Assembly (NCBI RefSeq): GCF_014218295.1
Contig: NZ_AP023287.1
Span: 5,332,001-5,396,000, forward strand
DNA length: 64,000 nucleotides
Source: Mycolicibacterium litorale
GTDB taxonomy: Bacteria > Actinomycetota > Actinomycetes > Mycobacteriales > Mycobacteriaceae
Reading direction: 5' to 3'
A model generated the notes under the pieces. It was not told where the DNA came from. It ran no database searches and worked only from the letters and a program-made list of their open reading frames with translations. The translations under genes were made by a program, and so were the position numbers. Positions within the stretch are counted from its first letter, which is position 1, and each line of letters starts with the position of its first letter. Shown in pieces: positions 16,090-25,283 of the stretch.

Positions 16090-18291
16090 TCAGACGGATG
16101 CCTTCGCCGGTGCCCCGGCGGCGACGGTGTCGCGCATCGAATCGCCCTCGACGTCGACGTTCGGCAGGATCCGGTCCAGCCACCCGGGCAGGTACCACGC
16201 CTTCTGCCCGAGCAGCGACATCACGGCCGGGATGAACACCATGCGCACGACGAACGCGTCGAAGACGACCGCCGCGGCGAGCGCGAAGCCCATCGATTTG
16301 GCGACGTTGTCCGGGGAGAGGATGAACGCCGCGAACACCGAGATCATGATCACCGCAGCCGAGGTGACCACCCGCGCGCTGCGCTGGAAGCCGGTGATGA
16401 CGGCGGCGCGGGCAGTGAGGTCGCCGTCATCGCGTTTGACGTACTTCTCCCGCATCCGCGTCACGAGGAACACCTGGTAGTCCATCGCCAGGCCGAACAC
16501 GATGCCGATGAGGAAGATCGGCAGGAAGCTGATGATCGGCCCGGGATCGGCCACCAGCCCGAACCAGCCGAGCTGGAAGATCGCCACCGTCGCCCCGAAC
16601 GTCGCGCCGATCGAGAGCACGAAGCCGAGCGTCGCGGTGAGCGGCACCAGCACCGAGCGGAACACCAGCATCAGCACGAGGAACGCCAGCCCCACCACGA
16701 GCGCCAGGTACGGCACCAGCGCCTTGGTCAGCGATTCCGACAGGTCCGACAGGATCGCGGTCTGCCCGGTCACCCCGATGTCGACGCCGGCCCGGTCGGC
16801 CAGCTCCGGTTGCAGATCGCGGATCGCGTCGACGAGCGCCTGCGTCTGCGGGCTGCTCGGCCCGCTGCGCGGAATCACGGTGATCAGTGCGGCGCTGCCG
16901 TCGGGGTTCGGTTGCGGCGGCGTCACCATCTGCACGTCGTCGAGTCCGCGCAGCGCGTCGGCGGCCGCTGTGAAGCCGGCGCGCGGATCGGGGGCGTCGG
17001 TCGCGTCGGCGATCACCATGAGCGGGCCGGTCAGGCCTTCCCCGAAGCCGCGGTCGAGCAGCTCCACCGCCTTCTTCTGGTCACCGGTGGTCAGATCCAT
17101 GCCGAGTTCGAGTTCGGTGACGGGGAGCGCGATCACCCCGAGCCCGACGACCACCGCGATGATGGCCGGAACAGGGTGCGCGGCAACCAGTTTCGCCCAG
17201 CGCAGGCCGTTGGTCGGGGCGGTGTCGGGTTCGTCGCCCTGGCGCAGCCGCCGGATCGGCAGCGCGAACGCGCGTCGGCCGAACAGCCCGAGGAACGCCG
17301 GCAACAGTGTGACGGCCGCGAGCACCGCGAAGACCACCGACACCGCGGCCGTCAACCCCATGATCGAGATCATCGGGATCCGGACCACGGTGAGGCCGAC
17401 GAGCGCGATGACGACGGTGAGCCCCGCGAACACCACCGACGACCCCGCGGTGCCCACCGCGCGTCCGGTCGCCAGTGACCGGTCGTCGGTGACGCGCAAC
17501 TCGTTGCGATAGCGCGACACGATGAACAGCGAGTAGTCGATGGCGACCGCGATACCGATCATCGAGGCGAGCAGCAACGCCGAGCTGTCCATGTCGACGA
17601 AGTTGGTGGCGCCGGTGATCAGGGCGACCGAGATCCCCACCCCGAACAGCGCGGTGATGATCGGCAGCGTGGCGGCGACCACCGACGCGAATGCGATCAC
17701 CATGACCACCAGCGCGACACCGAAGCCGATCGCTTCGCTCGTCCCGCTCTGCGGCTGCTGGGCGTTGAACAGCGTGCCGGTCGCCTCGGCGGTCAGCCCG
17801 GCGTCGCGGCTGCGCTGCAGGACGTCCTCGAACTCGGTGATCTGGTCACCTGTGATGTCGACGAACTTCTGGTCCCAGACGACGTCGAGGTAGGCGATGG
17901 TGCGGTCCTTGCTGACCTGGAGCGCGCCCGCCGGTGTGGTGAGCGGATTGACCACCGCCTGCCCCTGCACGTGCGGCAGTTGCCGCAGCCCGTCGGCGAG
18001 GGCGTCGATCCGCGCGACGTTCTCGGGCTGGTCGAGCGTGGTGCCTCGCGGTGCCTCGATCACGACCTTGGCCTGGGCGATCTCGTCCATGTCGCCCTGT
18101 TGCGGGAACTTCTCGGCCATCAGGTCGCTGGCGCGCTGCGAGGGTGATCCCGGTAGCGAGAAGTCACTCTGGAACGGTTTGGCCGTGGTCGCCGCGGCCA
18201 CCGCGCCGAACAGCACGAGCAACCAGAGTGCGATCACCAGCAGCTTGCGCCGATACGCGAACCGCCCGATACGGAACAGGAACGTCGCCAT
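16090..18291 (-). CDS. MMPL/RND-family membrane transporter
   Basis: A 733-residue protein with about 12 transmembrane helices in two repeats, each following a periplasmic loop. The Asp-Tyr pairs that carry protons in MmpL proteins are seen in IAVAIDYSLFIVSRYRNEL (first half) and AMDYQVFLVTRMREKY (second half). It is shorter than MmpL4/5 and lacks their long coiled loop, so it fits the YdfJ/MMPL branch. Such proteins export lipids or drugs. It lies 46 bases after the TPR gene that ends the MoxR operon; whether it is co-transcribed is unclear. Confidence 0.88.
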   Translation of the reverse strand: MATFLFRIGRFAYRRKLLVIALWLLVLFGAVAAATTAKPFQSDFSLPGSPSQRASDLMAEKFPQQGDMDEIAQAKVVIEAPRGTTLDQPENVARIDALADGLRQLPHVQGQAVVNPLTTPAGALQVSKDRTIAYLDVVWDQKFVDITGDQITEFEDVLQRSRDAGLTAEATGTLFNAQQPQSGTSEAIGFGVALVVMVIAFASVVAATLPIITALFGVGISVALITGATNFVDMDSSALLLASMIGIAVAIDYSLFIVSRYRNELRVTDDRSLATGRAVGTAGSSVVFAGLTVVIALVGLTVVRIPMISIMGLTAAVSVVFAVLAAVTLLPAFLGLFGRRAFALPIRRLRQGDEPDTAPTNGLRWAKLVAAHPVPAIIAVVVGLGVIALPVTELELGMDLTTGDQKKAVELLDRGFGEGLTGPLMVIADATDAPDPRAGFTAAADALRGLDDVQMVTPPQPNPDGSAALITVIPRSGPSSPQTQALVDAIRDLQPELADRAGVDIGVTGQTAILSDLSESLTKALVPYLALVVGLAFLVLMLVFRSVLVPLTATLGFVLSIGATFGATVAIFQLGWFGLVADPGPIISFLPIFLIGIVFGLAMDYQVFLVTRMREKYVKRDDGDLTARAAVITGFQRSARVVTSAAVIMISVFAAFILSPDNVAKSMGFALAAAVVFDAFVVRMVFIPAVMSLLGQKAWYLPGWLDRILPNVDVEGDSMRDTVAAGAPAKASV

Positions 18292-18337
18292 AGCTCAGCT
18301 AACTACCCCCTCGCGGGGGATTCACACGCCGATCTGC

Positions 18338-19077
18338 TCAGCCGGCCGAATCCCGCAGGATCTGGCGCAGCCGGTCGAGCGGGTCGGCACCGCGCGGGTT
18401 CAGTTGGCGCGGGGCGTCGGGCTCCACCTCCGACGGGCTGTCGCCGGCCGCACCGGCGGGCGGCGGCGGAGGGGTGGTGGAGGAGGCGGCGGTGGCGGAG
18501 GTGGCGCGACCGGCGGCGCGTTGCGCAGTCCGTCGATCTTGGCCTGCAGCCGGGGAGCGGTGTCGGCGCGGACCGCGCGGCGCTGCTCGTCGGGGTCGGT
18601 GTTACCGGCGAAGCAGGAGGCGGGCGCCTGCGCGACGATGTCGAGCGCATGCGTATAGAGGCCGCGGGCGTCGGCGTTGCGGCCGACGAATGCGGCATCG
18701 TCGCCCCGGCGTTCGCGGACGAGCGCGAGGTTCACCCGCACCGGGCACGACTCCGCGGCGGGGGTCCGGGCCAGCGCTTCGGTGAACAGCGCGTCGGCGT
18801 CGTCGAGACGGCGTTCGAGCACGGCGGCGGTCCCCGCCACGAACGGTGCCTTCGCCGGTTCGACGATGTCGACGACGCCGAGGACGGCGGCGTCGGTGGC
18901 CAGCGCGTCGGCGTCGCGGTCGGCGTAGTCGCGGACCGCGGCGTTGCCCGCGAACACCACCGACAGCAGTTTGACCGCCAGCAGGACGGCCACCAGCGCC
19001 GCCGGTGCGCTGAGGATCAGCAGACGCCGCCGCATCCGCAGTCTCGACGGGATGTGGGTGGTTCGGCGGCGCATCAC
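18338..19077 (-). CDS. TPR-like/proline-rich membrane protein, frameshifted in polyproline tract
   Basis: Frame one runs from the ATG at 19077: an Arg-rich start, one transmembrane helix (about 17-45), then helical repeats resembling TPRs (EALARTPAAESCPVRVNLAL) and a run of prolines. It then falls into Arg-rich nonsense and stops at 18400. One base out of register, the reading continues sensibly as PPPPAGAAGDSPSEVEPD and ends with DPLDRLRQILRDSAG at 18338. One base therefore appears missing near 18460-18480. It is the last gene of the MoxR-DUF58-VWA operon, at the place of MxaK/BatC-type proteins, and overlaps the preceding VWA gene by four bases. Sequencing error, true mutation and recoding are all possible. 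Confidence 0.7.
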
Positions 19078-19967
19078 GACAGCACGTCCCGTCGGGCTAC
19101 CCGGCTCTGGCGCAGTTCCCGGACGCTGAGCCAGATCTCGCCGAGCAACAGCACCGCGGCCAGCAGGCAGAGCAGCCAGTACAGCTCGGTCCGCGCCCCT
19201 GCCGGTGCGGGTTCGGTCGCCTCACCGGCGTCCGCGCGGACCTCCAGCGGCGGCAGCTCGCCACCGGACCGCCGGTCGAGGTAGGGCACGCCGAGATCCT
19301 CGGCGATGCCGCGCAGCCTGGCCTCGTCGAGCACCCCGTCGGCGGGATGGCCGAGGACCGCTCCCCCGCTCACCGAATCGGCCGGCACGTCGATGTCCGT
19401 CCGAGTGTCCGGTGACCCGGGCGCGCCGGCACCGGCGTACACCACGAGGTTCTGCGATCCCGGATACTGCTGTTCGGCCTGAATGAGCTGATAGCGCAGG
19501 ATGTTTCCGGGCGCCGCGGCGTCGGCGCGGGCCGGGTCGCCGGGCGGTGTCGCGGCCATGGCGTCGACCGCGGGCTGCAGGCTCCACACGTCCGCCGACA
19601 GCGGCCACGCCAGCGCCGGTTCGGGGGCGAACGTGATCACCGCGAAGCGAGCCCGCGGGTACCGGTCGAGCAGGGCGCTGATGTCCGCGCGCGCGTCCAC
19701 CGTCCGGTCGAGGACGACGAAGACGTTGGTGTCGGCACCGCTTCCGCGCTGCCCGGTGTCGTCGTCGGCCGCGGTGACGGCCGGCCGGGTGGTGGCCAAC
19801 AGGAGCAAGACGATCATCGACGTCATTGCGCCCCAGCGTGCGAGCGACCGCCTGCGGTGCGCACCGCTCGCGGCGAGGACCTGGCGCAGCGTCACCAGGC
19901 GCGCACCGGCGAGGGCGACCGCGACGACGGCGAAGATCGCCCACGGGACGATCGGTTGGAACGTCAT
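19074..19967 (-). CDS. VWA-like membrane protein (second of pair; MxaL/BatB-like)
   Basis: A 297-residue protein. Helices near residues 7-27 and 45-65 and a C-terminal helix (about 265-285) flank a von Willebrand A-like domain starting at NVFVVLDRTVDARADI; the MIDAS DxSxS is not conserved. The ATG at 19967 overlaps the stop of the upstream VWA gene (ATGA). The frame is open far upstream, but only this start gives a membrane-anchored protein. It probably works with the partner VWA protein and the MoxR ATPase in maturation or assembly of an extracytoplasmic protein complex. Confidence 0.75.
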   Translation of the reverse strand: MTFQPIVPWAIFAVVAVALAGARLVTLRQVLAASGAHRRRSLARWGAMTSMIVLLLLATTRPAVTAADDDTGQRGSGADTNVFVVLDRTVDARADISALLDRYPRARFAVITFAPEPALAWPLSADVWSLQPAVDAMAATPPGDPARADAAAPGNILRYQLIQAEQQYPGSQNLVVYAGAGAPGSPDTRTDIDVPADSVSGGAVLGHPADGVLDEARLRGIAEDLGVPYLDRRSGGELPPLEVRADAGEATEPAPAGARTELYWLLCLLAAVLLLGEIWLSVRELRQSRVARRDVLS

Positions 19968-20950
19968 CGGCGCAACACCACCAACGTCACGCTGAGCAGG
20001 GCCGTGACCACGAGGACGACGGCCAGCACCGGCACGGGCGCATCCCGGGTCTGGCTGGTCACCCGGGTTCCGTTCTCGAGGACGAGGGGGGCAGGGTGGG
20101 CGTCGATCCTGGCCAACTCGTCCTCGACCGCGGAGGGTGTCGCAGCGACGGCGAACTGCCCGCCGGTTCGGTCGGCCAGTGCGCGCAGCGCCTCGTCGTC
20201 GCCGGTGGTCACGACATTGATCTGGGCACCGGCCGCGGCGGCCAGGTCGGCGACGCGCTGCGCGTCGAACAGTGCGGGGCGCGCTTCGCCGGCGGCGCGC
20301 AGCGTCGGCGGGCCGAGATAGACGACCGAACGGCGGTGTGGGCTCTTCTGCTCGAAGTCCGGAAAACCGGTGAGACACAGGGACAGCGCGTCGTCGACGC
20401 TCGCCGCGTAATCGGTGTAGGTGACTCGGGCGGCGAACTGGTCGAGCAGGGCGCGATCCGGGTCTGGCACCTCGGAGGCACGGGCGAGGTCGCCGAATCG
20501 TCCTGCGGCGTACTGATAGTCGCGGGTGAGCGGGACGACGCGCGAGTTCACCGACGTCAGCCCGATGCGTTCGGTCTGGTAGGCGCCGGCCCGCTGGGCG
20601 TAGTGCCGCAGCAGCGCGCCGGTGGCCGGATCGGTCAGCGGCGACGCCACGCACAGCATCACGTCTTCGGGGTGGCTGCGGGCGAAGGTCTCGTCGGCTC
20701 CGGTCGGCCGGGAGGCCGCCACCGCTGCGGCGCCGAACAACACCACCAACAGCACCAGCGTGGCGATCGTGGACACCGACCGCAGGCGGGCGGCGCGGGC
20801 GTATTCCGGTAGCCGGATCAGCCGGGAGATGTTGGCCAGGGGACGCAGGCTGCGGCGGTCCGGCGCCTGCGGAAGCAGCACCGCCAGCGCGAAACACGCC
20901 AGCAGCGCAAGCAGTCCGGCGATCACGATCGGCCACCATCTCAGGTCCAT
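19964..20950 (-). CDS. VWA-like membrane protein (first of pair; MxaC/BatA-like)
   Basis: A 328-residue protein with two N-terminal helices (about 8-28 and 62-80), a soluble domain with a degenerate von Willebrand A pattern (VMLCVASPLTDPATG, later VVYLGPPT and INVVTTGDDEAL), and a C-terminal helix at about 305-325. The layout matches BatA/MxaC proteins. It overlaps the DUF4381-like gene by 10 bases and the next VWA gene by 4. The MIDAS metal site looks incomplete, so ligand binding may be non-classical. Confidence 0.75.
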   Translation of the reverse strand: MDLRWWPIVIAGLLALLACFALAVLLPQAPDRRSLRPLANISRLIRLPEYARAARLRSVSTIATLVLLVVLFGAAAVAASRPTGADETFARSHPEDVMLCVASPLTDPATGALLRHYAQRAGAYQTERIGLTSVNSRVVPLTRDYQYAAGRFGDLARASEVPDPDRALLDQFAARVTYTDYAASVDDALSLCLTGFPDFEQKSPHRRSVVYLGPPTLRAAGEARPALFDAQRVADLAAAAGAQINVVTTGDDEALRALADRTGGQFAVAATPSAVEDELARIDAHPAPLVLENGTRVTSQTRDAPVPVLAVVLVVTALLSVTLVVLRR

Positions 20951-21414
20951 GTGCGGACCAGTTCCTGGGCGCGGCCGGCGAGGGTGGCGACGTCGGCCGC
21001 TGACGCGTCGTTGAACCGCGCCTCACCGAGGTCGGCCAGTACCGGCGCGGCCGCGCCGACGCTGCTGCGGGCGAGCGCGTCGATCTGCATGTATTGCGCG
21101 CGGACGCCGGTCGCCTGGTGCAGGAAGCTGCGCAGGGTGCGGCTGATCTCGGCGCACGCGTCGGCCGCTGTCGTCCGGCCCGCCTCGTGATCGGCGGTGA
21201 TCCGGGTGATCCGGCCCGCGTACCGGCGCCGAAGCACCCTGGCGTGCAACGCACCCACCACGGGCCGGCCGCGTAACCGGTCCGACGGCAGCGTCGCCAC
21301 GAAAACGGCTCCGTACCAGACGATCACGAATAGGAGCAACAGGATCGCCGCCCACAACCACCAGCTCGAGTAGGGCGTCGGCCCGATGACGTGCCGCAGC
21401 AGCTCATCCCGCAC
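20941..21414 (-). CDS. DUF4381/MxaA-like single-pass membrane protein
   Basis: A 157-residue protein with one transmembrane helix at about residues 14-36 (WWLWAAILLLLFVIVWYG) and a helical cytoplasmic tail including ISRTLRSFLHQATGVRA, typical of the small protein between DUF58 and VWA genes in MoxR operons. The GTG at 21414 (RDELLRHVIG) is preferred over the upstream 15-residue extension, since it keeps the overlap with the DUF58 gene to 11 bases. Confidence 0.7.
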   Translation of the reverse strand: MRDELLRHVIGPTPYSSWWLWAAILLLLFVIVWYGAVFVATLPSDRLRGRPVVGALHARVLRRRYAGRITRITADHEAGRTTAADACAEISRTLRSFLHQATGVRAQYMQIDALARSSVGAAAPVLADLGEARFNDASAADVATLAGRAQELVRTWT

Positions 21415-22273
21415 GGGCCAGCACCTCGGTGAGCGCGACGAGTTCCCGGCGGATGTCACCGCTGCCCGACAGCGTCGCGTGCGGGACCGCGTGCCGGGTC
21501 AGCAGCGCGTCGAGGCGCCGCAGGCGGGCCTTCTCCGCGCGGTGGTAGGCGGCCACGACACGCCTGCCGAGGGTGGCGCCGTTGAGGACGACCTTGCCGG
21601 TCGAGACGTCGTACCCGTCGGCGTCTTCGGGCCCCCCGATCGGCGAGAGGTCGGAGACCATGAGCCACATGATGTCGTGACGCGGGGACAGCCGGCCCAG
21701 CACGTCGTCGAGGCGGGGTGTGGTGTCGGGCTGATCGGAGACCACGACGATGAGCCGGCTGTGCCCGTAATGTGTTGCGACATAGTCCAGTTGGGCGGTG
21801 ATGTCGCTGGGTCCGGGGTCGGCGAGGCTGTGGGAGTACCAGCGATGCAGCAGGCTCTCGATGTGGTTCTCGCCGCGGCGGGCGGGGATGTTCGCGCAGC
21901 CGCGGGCATCGCCGAGGACCATGCCGACCTCGTCGGAGCGGTTGAGACTGATCAATCCGATCGCGCCCATCGCGTGCGCGGCGACGTCGCGTTTGCACTC
22001 GCCGTCGGCCGCCAGCGCGGACATGTTGCGGCCCGCGTCGGCGACCAGCAGGATCTTGTGGTGCTTCTCGGAGACGAACCGCTTGATGAGCACGCTGCCC
22101 GACCGCGCCGAGGCCTTCCAGTCGATGTCACGCACGTCGTCGCCCGGTACGTACGGCCGTAGGTCGTCGAATTCCAGACTGCGCGTGTGCAACAGCGCGT
22201 ACCGGCCGCCGTCGAGCAACCCTCGGGTGTCCTTGCCGAAGTGGGCCCTGGCCCGGTTGAGGTGCTGGCCCAC
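21404..22273 (-). CDS. DUF58-domain protein
   Basis: A 289-residue protein with the DUF58 core motif LRPYVPGDDVRDIDWKASAR at about residues 37-56, followed by a VWA-like region (ILLVADAGRNM). DUF58 proteins are partners of MoxR ATPases. GTG at 22273 starts four residues before a typical N-terminus (HLNRARAHFG). It follows MoxR by three bases, so the two are almost surely co-translated. Confidence 0.87.
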   Translation of the reverse strand: MGQHLNRARAHFGKDTRGLLDGGRYALLHTRSLEFDDLRPYVPGDDVRDIDWKASARSGSVLIKRFVSEKHHKILLVADAGRNMSALAADGECKRDVAAHAMGAIGLISLNRSDEVGMVLGDARGCANIPARRGENHIESLLHRWYSHSLADPGPSDITAQLDYVATHYGHSRLIVVVSDQPDTTPRLDDVLGRLSPRHDIMWLMVSDLSPIGGPEDADGYDVSTGKVVLNGATLGRRVVAAYHRAEKARLRRLDALLTRHAVPHATLSGSGDIRRELVALTEVLARAG

Positions 22274-22276
22274 CGG

Positions 22277-23278
22277 TCAGGGCACCCGCACGGCCTGCAG
22301 GACCGCGTCGACGATCCGGTCCGCGGTGACACCGGCGCTGGCCGCTTCGAAGCCCAGGATCAGCCGGTGGCGCAGCACCCGGTGCGTCACCGCGGCGACG
22401 TCCTCGGGCAGGACATGCCCGCGGCCGGCGAGCACGGCCCGTGCGCGGGCGGCCTGGCAGAGCGCGATGGTGGCGCGTGGACTCGCGCCGTAGGAGACGA
22501 ACCGGGCGGTCTGCTTCGGCAGGTACTGCTCGGGGCGGCGGGTCACCTCCACCAGCCGGCTGGCGTACTGCACGAGCACACGGTCCACGTGGACGTGCCG
22601 GACCACCTGCTGGGCCCGCCGCACATCGTCCAATCCGACCACCGGCGCGGTCGGGCGGTCGGCCTCGTAGATGCCGGCGTCGATGCGCGCCATCACCTCC
22701 ACCTCCTCGTCGACCGAGGGGTACTCGAGGACGTCCTTGATCATGAACCGGTCGGTCTGCGCCTCCGAGAGCGGATACGTGCCCTCCTGGTCGACGGGGT
22801 TCTGGGTGGCGATGACCAGGAACGGTTCGGGCAGCGGATAGACCTGGCCCGCGATCGTCGTCTGGCGTTCCTCCATCGCCTCGAGCATGGCGCTCTGGGT
22901 CTTCGCGCTGGACCGGTTGATCTCGTCGAGCAGCACGATGTTGGCGTGCACCGGGCCGAGTTGGGTGACGAAGCGGTTGGTGGCCGCATCGTAGATCTGG
23001 GTGCCGATGATGTCGCTCGGCAACAGATCAGGGGTGCACTGGATGCGCTGGAACTCGCCGGCGATGGCGGCGGCGATCACCCGTGCCGCGGTGGTCTTGG
23101 CCAGGCCCGGCACGCTCTCGATGAGGACGTGGCCACCGGTCAGCAGGCCGATCAGCAACGATTCTCGCAGGTTCTGCTGTCCGACCACCTTGGCGGCGAA
23201 CGCGTCGCCGACGGCGCGTATGACGCGCTGCGTCTCGGCCAGGGATTGCTGGTCAGGTCGTATGCGTGCGGCAGTCAT
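22277..23278 (-). CDS. moxR: MoxR-family AAA+ ATPase
   Basis: A 333-residue AAA_3 ATPase. Walker A lies at residues 54-63 (ESVPGLAKTT), Walker B at 116-119 (LLDE), and the sensor/arginine region in TQNPVDQEGTYPL and AQTDRFM. MoxR ATPases act as chaperones that remodel or insert metal into partner complexes together with VWA proteins. It is the first gene of a six-gene minus-strand operon in the order MoxR, DUF58, DUF4381, VWA, VWA, TPR. Mycobacteria have several MoxR paralogues; which one this is was not decided. Confidence 0.92.
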   Translation of the reverse strand: MTAARIRPDQQSLAETQRVIRAVGDAFAAKVVGQQNLRESLLIGLLTGGHVLIESVPGLAKTTAARVIAAAIAGEFQRIQCTPDLLPSDIIGTQIYDAATNRFVTQLGPVHANIVLLDEINRSSAKTQSAMLEAMEERQTTIAGQVYPLPEPFLVIATQNPVDQEGTYPLSEAQTDRFMIKDVLEYPSVDEEVEVMARIDAGIYEADRPTAPVVGLDDVRRAQQVVRHVHVDRVLVQYASRLVEVTRRPEQYLPKQTARFVSYGASPRATIALCQAARARAVLAGRGHVLPEDVAAVTHRVLRHRLILGFEAASAGVTADRIVDAVLQAVRVP

Positions 23279-23391
23279 ATCCGGCGTGGATTACCCCGAG
23301 CGCCGGTTTCCACACCTGCGGCGGGCCGCGGCGGCTACGCCCACGGTGAACAACAGCGAGGTGCAGGGCCGGATCTGGCAGCGTCGGCGAG

Positions 23392-24111
23392 ATGACGACG
23401 GTTTCGCTGCGCCGCTCGATCGGCCACCTCACCTTCGACCACGTCCTGGTCAGGCCCGAGACTCACAGACCCGCACCGGCGACGGTGTTGGTGTTCCACG
23501 GGATGGAGGGCCGCAGTGACGCCCAGCTCGCGATCGCCGAGCGGTTGACCGGGTGGGGTTGTCAGGCGATCGCCGTCGACCTGTTCGGTGAGGCGGTGAG
23601 TGCGGGCGGAGCACAGCGGTGCGCCGACGAGATGACCGCGTTCCTCGGCGACCGGGGTGCGTTGGCCGAGCGGCTGTCGGCGGTGCTGACCGCACTGACG
23701 GAGGTACCGGAGGTCGATGCCGACGCGGTGGCGGCGATCGGTTTCTGTTTCGGCGGTCTGTGCGTCCTCGATCTGGCGCGAGCCGGACACCCGCTGCGGG
23801 CGGTCACGAGTTTCCACGGATTGCTGACGCCGCCGGACTGGTCGGTCGACGGGGTGATTCCGGCGCGGGTCGCGGTCCATCACGGATGGGACGACCCACT
23901 GGCGCCGCCGCACGATGTGGTGGCACTGGGCGCGGAGCTGACCGCCCGGGGTGCGGATTGGCAGTTGCACGCCTACGGCGGCGCCATGCATGCGTTCATG
24001 GCGCCGTTCGCCGCTCAGCCGGAGCGCGGCATCCAGTACCACCCGGTGGTCGCCGAGCGGGCATGGCGATCGCTGGGCGACTTCCTGCGCGAGGCGCTGC
24101 CCACTGACTAG
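23392..24111 (+). CDS. Dienelactone hydrolase-family protein
   Basis: A 239-residue alpha/beta hydrolase. The triad is Cys119 in GFCFGG, Asp at about 167 in HHGWDDP, and His200 in AMHAFMAP, the arrangement of dienelactone hydrolases, which open lactones of chlorocatechol origin. No other aromatic ring-cleavage gene is adjacent, so a general esterase or lactonase role is equally likely. It diverges from moxR across 113 bases. Confidence 0.88.
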   Translation: MTTVSLRRSIGHLTFDHVLVRPETHRPAPATVLVFHGMEGRSDAQLAIAERLTGWGCQAIAVDLFGEAVSAGGAQRCADEMTAFLGDRGALAERLSAVLTALTEVPEVDADAVAAIGFCFGGLCVLDLARAGHPLRAVTSFHGLLTPPDWSVDGVIPARVAVHHGWDDPLAPPHDVVALGAELTARGADWQLHAYGGAMHAFMAPFAAQPERGIQYHPVVAERAWRSLGDFLREALPTD

Positions 24112-24193
24112 AAGGCGCCTTCGCAGACGAGGTCGCGCGGATTTCCGCGATCTGGGAGCGCGCTATCATTTACCCCGTGCAGAGCGAGATGCC

Positions 24194-24814
24194 ATGGTGA
24201 CCGGGCGCAACCGGCGCTCGGACGCCTTCGCCAACGTCCACCGTATCGTCGCCGCCGCCCGCGAGGTCTTCGGCCGCGACGGGGACAACGCCACCCTGAG
24301 CCAGGTCGCCGAGGCGGCCGGCGTCGCGAATGCCACTCTCTACCGGCACTTCCCGAACCGCCGGGCGCTCGCCGCCGCGGTGTACGAGGACATCGTCGTC
24401 ACCGACATCAAACCGGCGATCCTGGCACTCGGCCGCGACGCGCCCCGCACGGCGTTCATCGACGCGCTCGCCCACCTCGAAGAGGTGATGTTCCGGCAGC
24501 GGCCGCTGCTCGCCTCGATCGGTGACCTCGCCGAACTCACCGCGCAGTTGTTCACCCGCGACCGTGAACAGTTCGACGACATGATCATGCAGGCCCAGGC
24601 CACCGGCGAGCTGCGGCCCGACCTCACCTCCGATGACGTGGCGACGTTCGTCGCGATGGTCACCACCGCGTCGGTGGCCATGGACCAGCCGCGGCCGATG
24701 CGCCGCCGCTACCTCAGCCTCATGTTCGACGCGCTCAATCCCGCTGCCACAGAACCACTTCCGCCACCGACGCGGAGCACCAAACGGCGCGCCCAGCAGG
24801 AGACCGCCCGCTGA
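24194..24814 (+). CDS. TetR-family transcriptional regulator
   Basis: A 206-residue TetR protein. The helix-turn-helix region contains TLSQVAEAAGVANATLYRHF at about 38-57, followed by NRRALAAAVYEDI. The C-terminal tail is basic (TKRRAQQETAR). The ATG at 24194 fits the family; the open frame upstream belongs to the overlap with the dienelactone hydrolase. A -10-like TATCAT is at 24164-24169. It may control the hydrolase upstream or the convergent SRPBCC/SDR pair; this is not evident from the sequence. Confidence 0.87.
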   Translation: MVTGRNRRSDAFANVHRIVAAAREVFGRDGDNATLSQVAEAAGVANATLYRHFPNRRALAAAVYEDIVVTDIKPAILALGRDAPRTAFIDALAHLEEVMFRQRPLLASIGDLAELTAQLFTRDREQFDDMIMQAQATGELRPDLTSDDVATFVAMVTTASVAMDQPRPMRRRYLSLMFDALNPAATEPLPPPTRSTKRRAQQETAR

Positions 24815-24815
24815 C

Positions 24816-25283
24816 TCAGGCGAACCGGTCGTGCAGCCGGCGCAAGGTCTCCTCGATCCCGGCCGCATTGCGTTTCGCGAAACCGGTGCGCTCGTAGTAC
24901 CGCAGCGCGTCCTTGACCACTCCGGTGTCGCGGAAGTCGAAGGTCTCCGTCACCCGCGTTCGCGTCGGTGAGAGCTCCTCCAGTTCGAAGCGCCAGTGGT
25001 GGCCGAACGGATGGCGCCACTCGACGAGCCGATTCGGGTTGAGCGCGGTCACGGTGCTGGTGATCCGGTACGGCACACCGTACATCCGCATCTTGGTCGA
25101 GAACCGCGAGCCGGCAACCAGATTCGCCGGCGCGTCGATGTTGGCGCCCACTGTGCCGGAACCGTCGAACTCGTGATGGCGCCGCGGATCGGCCACCAGG
25201 GCGAAGACCTCCGCCACCGGCGCGTCGACCTCGACCGACCGGCTCACCTGGCCGGCTCCGTTGTCCACCACCGAAACCGTCAT
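24816..25283 (-). CDS. SRPBCC-family protein (polyketide cyclase/START-like)
   Basis: A 155-residue START-like fold protein: [20 protein letters not shown] near the N-terminus, [20 protein letters not shown] in the middle, and a long C-terminal helix with [12 protein letters not shown]. These bind hydrophobic small molecules in a deep cavity. The ATG at 25283 overlaps the stop of the SDR gene (ATGA), so the two are translationally coupled and probably serve the same substrate. Confidence 0.85.
   Translation of the reverse strand: MTVSVVDNGAGQVSRSVEVDAPVAEVFALVADPRRHHEFDGSGTVGANIDAPANLVAGSRFSTKMRMYGVPYRITSTVTALNPNRLVEWRHPFGHHWRFELEELSPTRTRVTETFDFRDTGVVKDALRYYERTGFAKRNAAGIEETLRRLHDRFA

Noticed and set aside
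23392-24111. Chlorocatechol degradation gene (clcD-like)
   Set aside because: The catalytic triad fits dienelactone hydrolases, but no ring-cleavage or muconate genes accompany it, so a specific pathway name is not justified.
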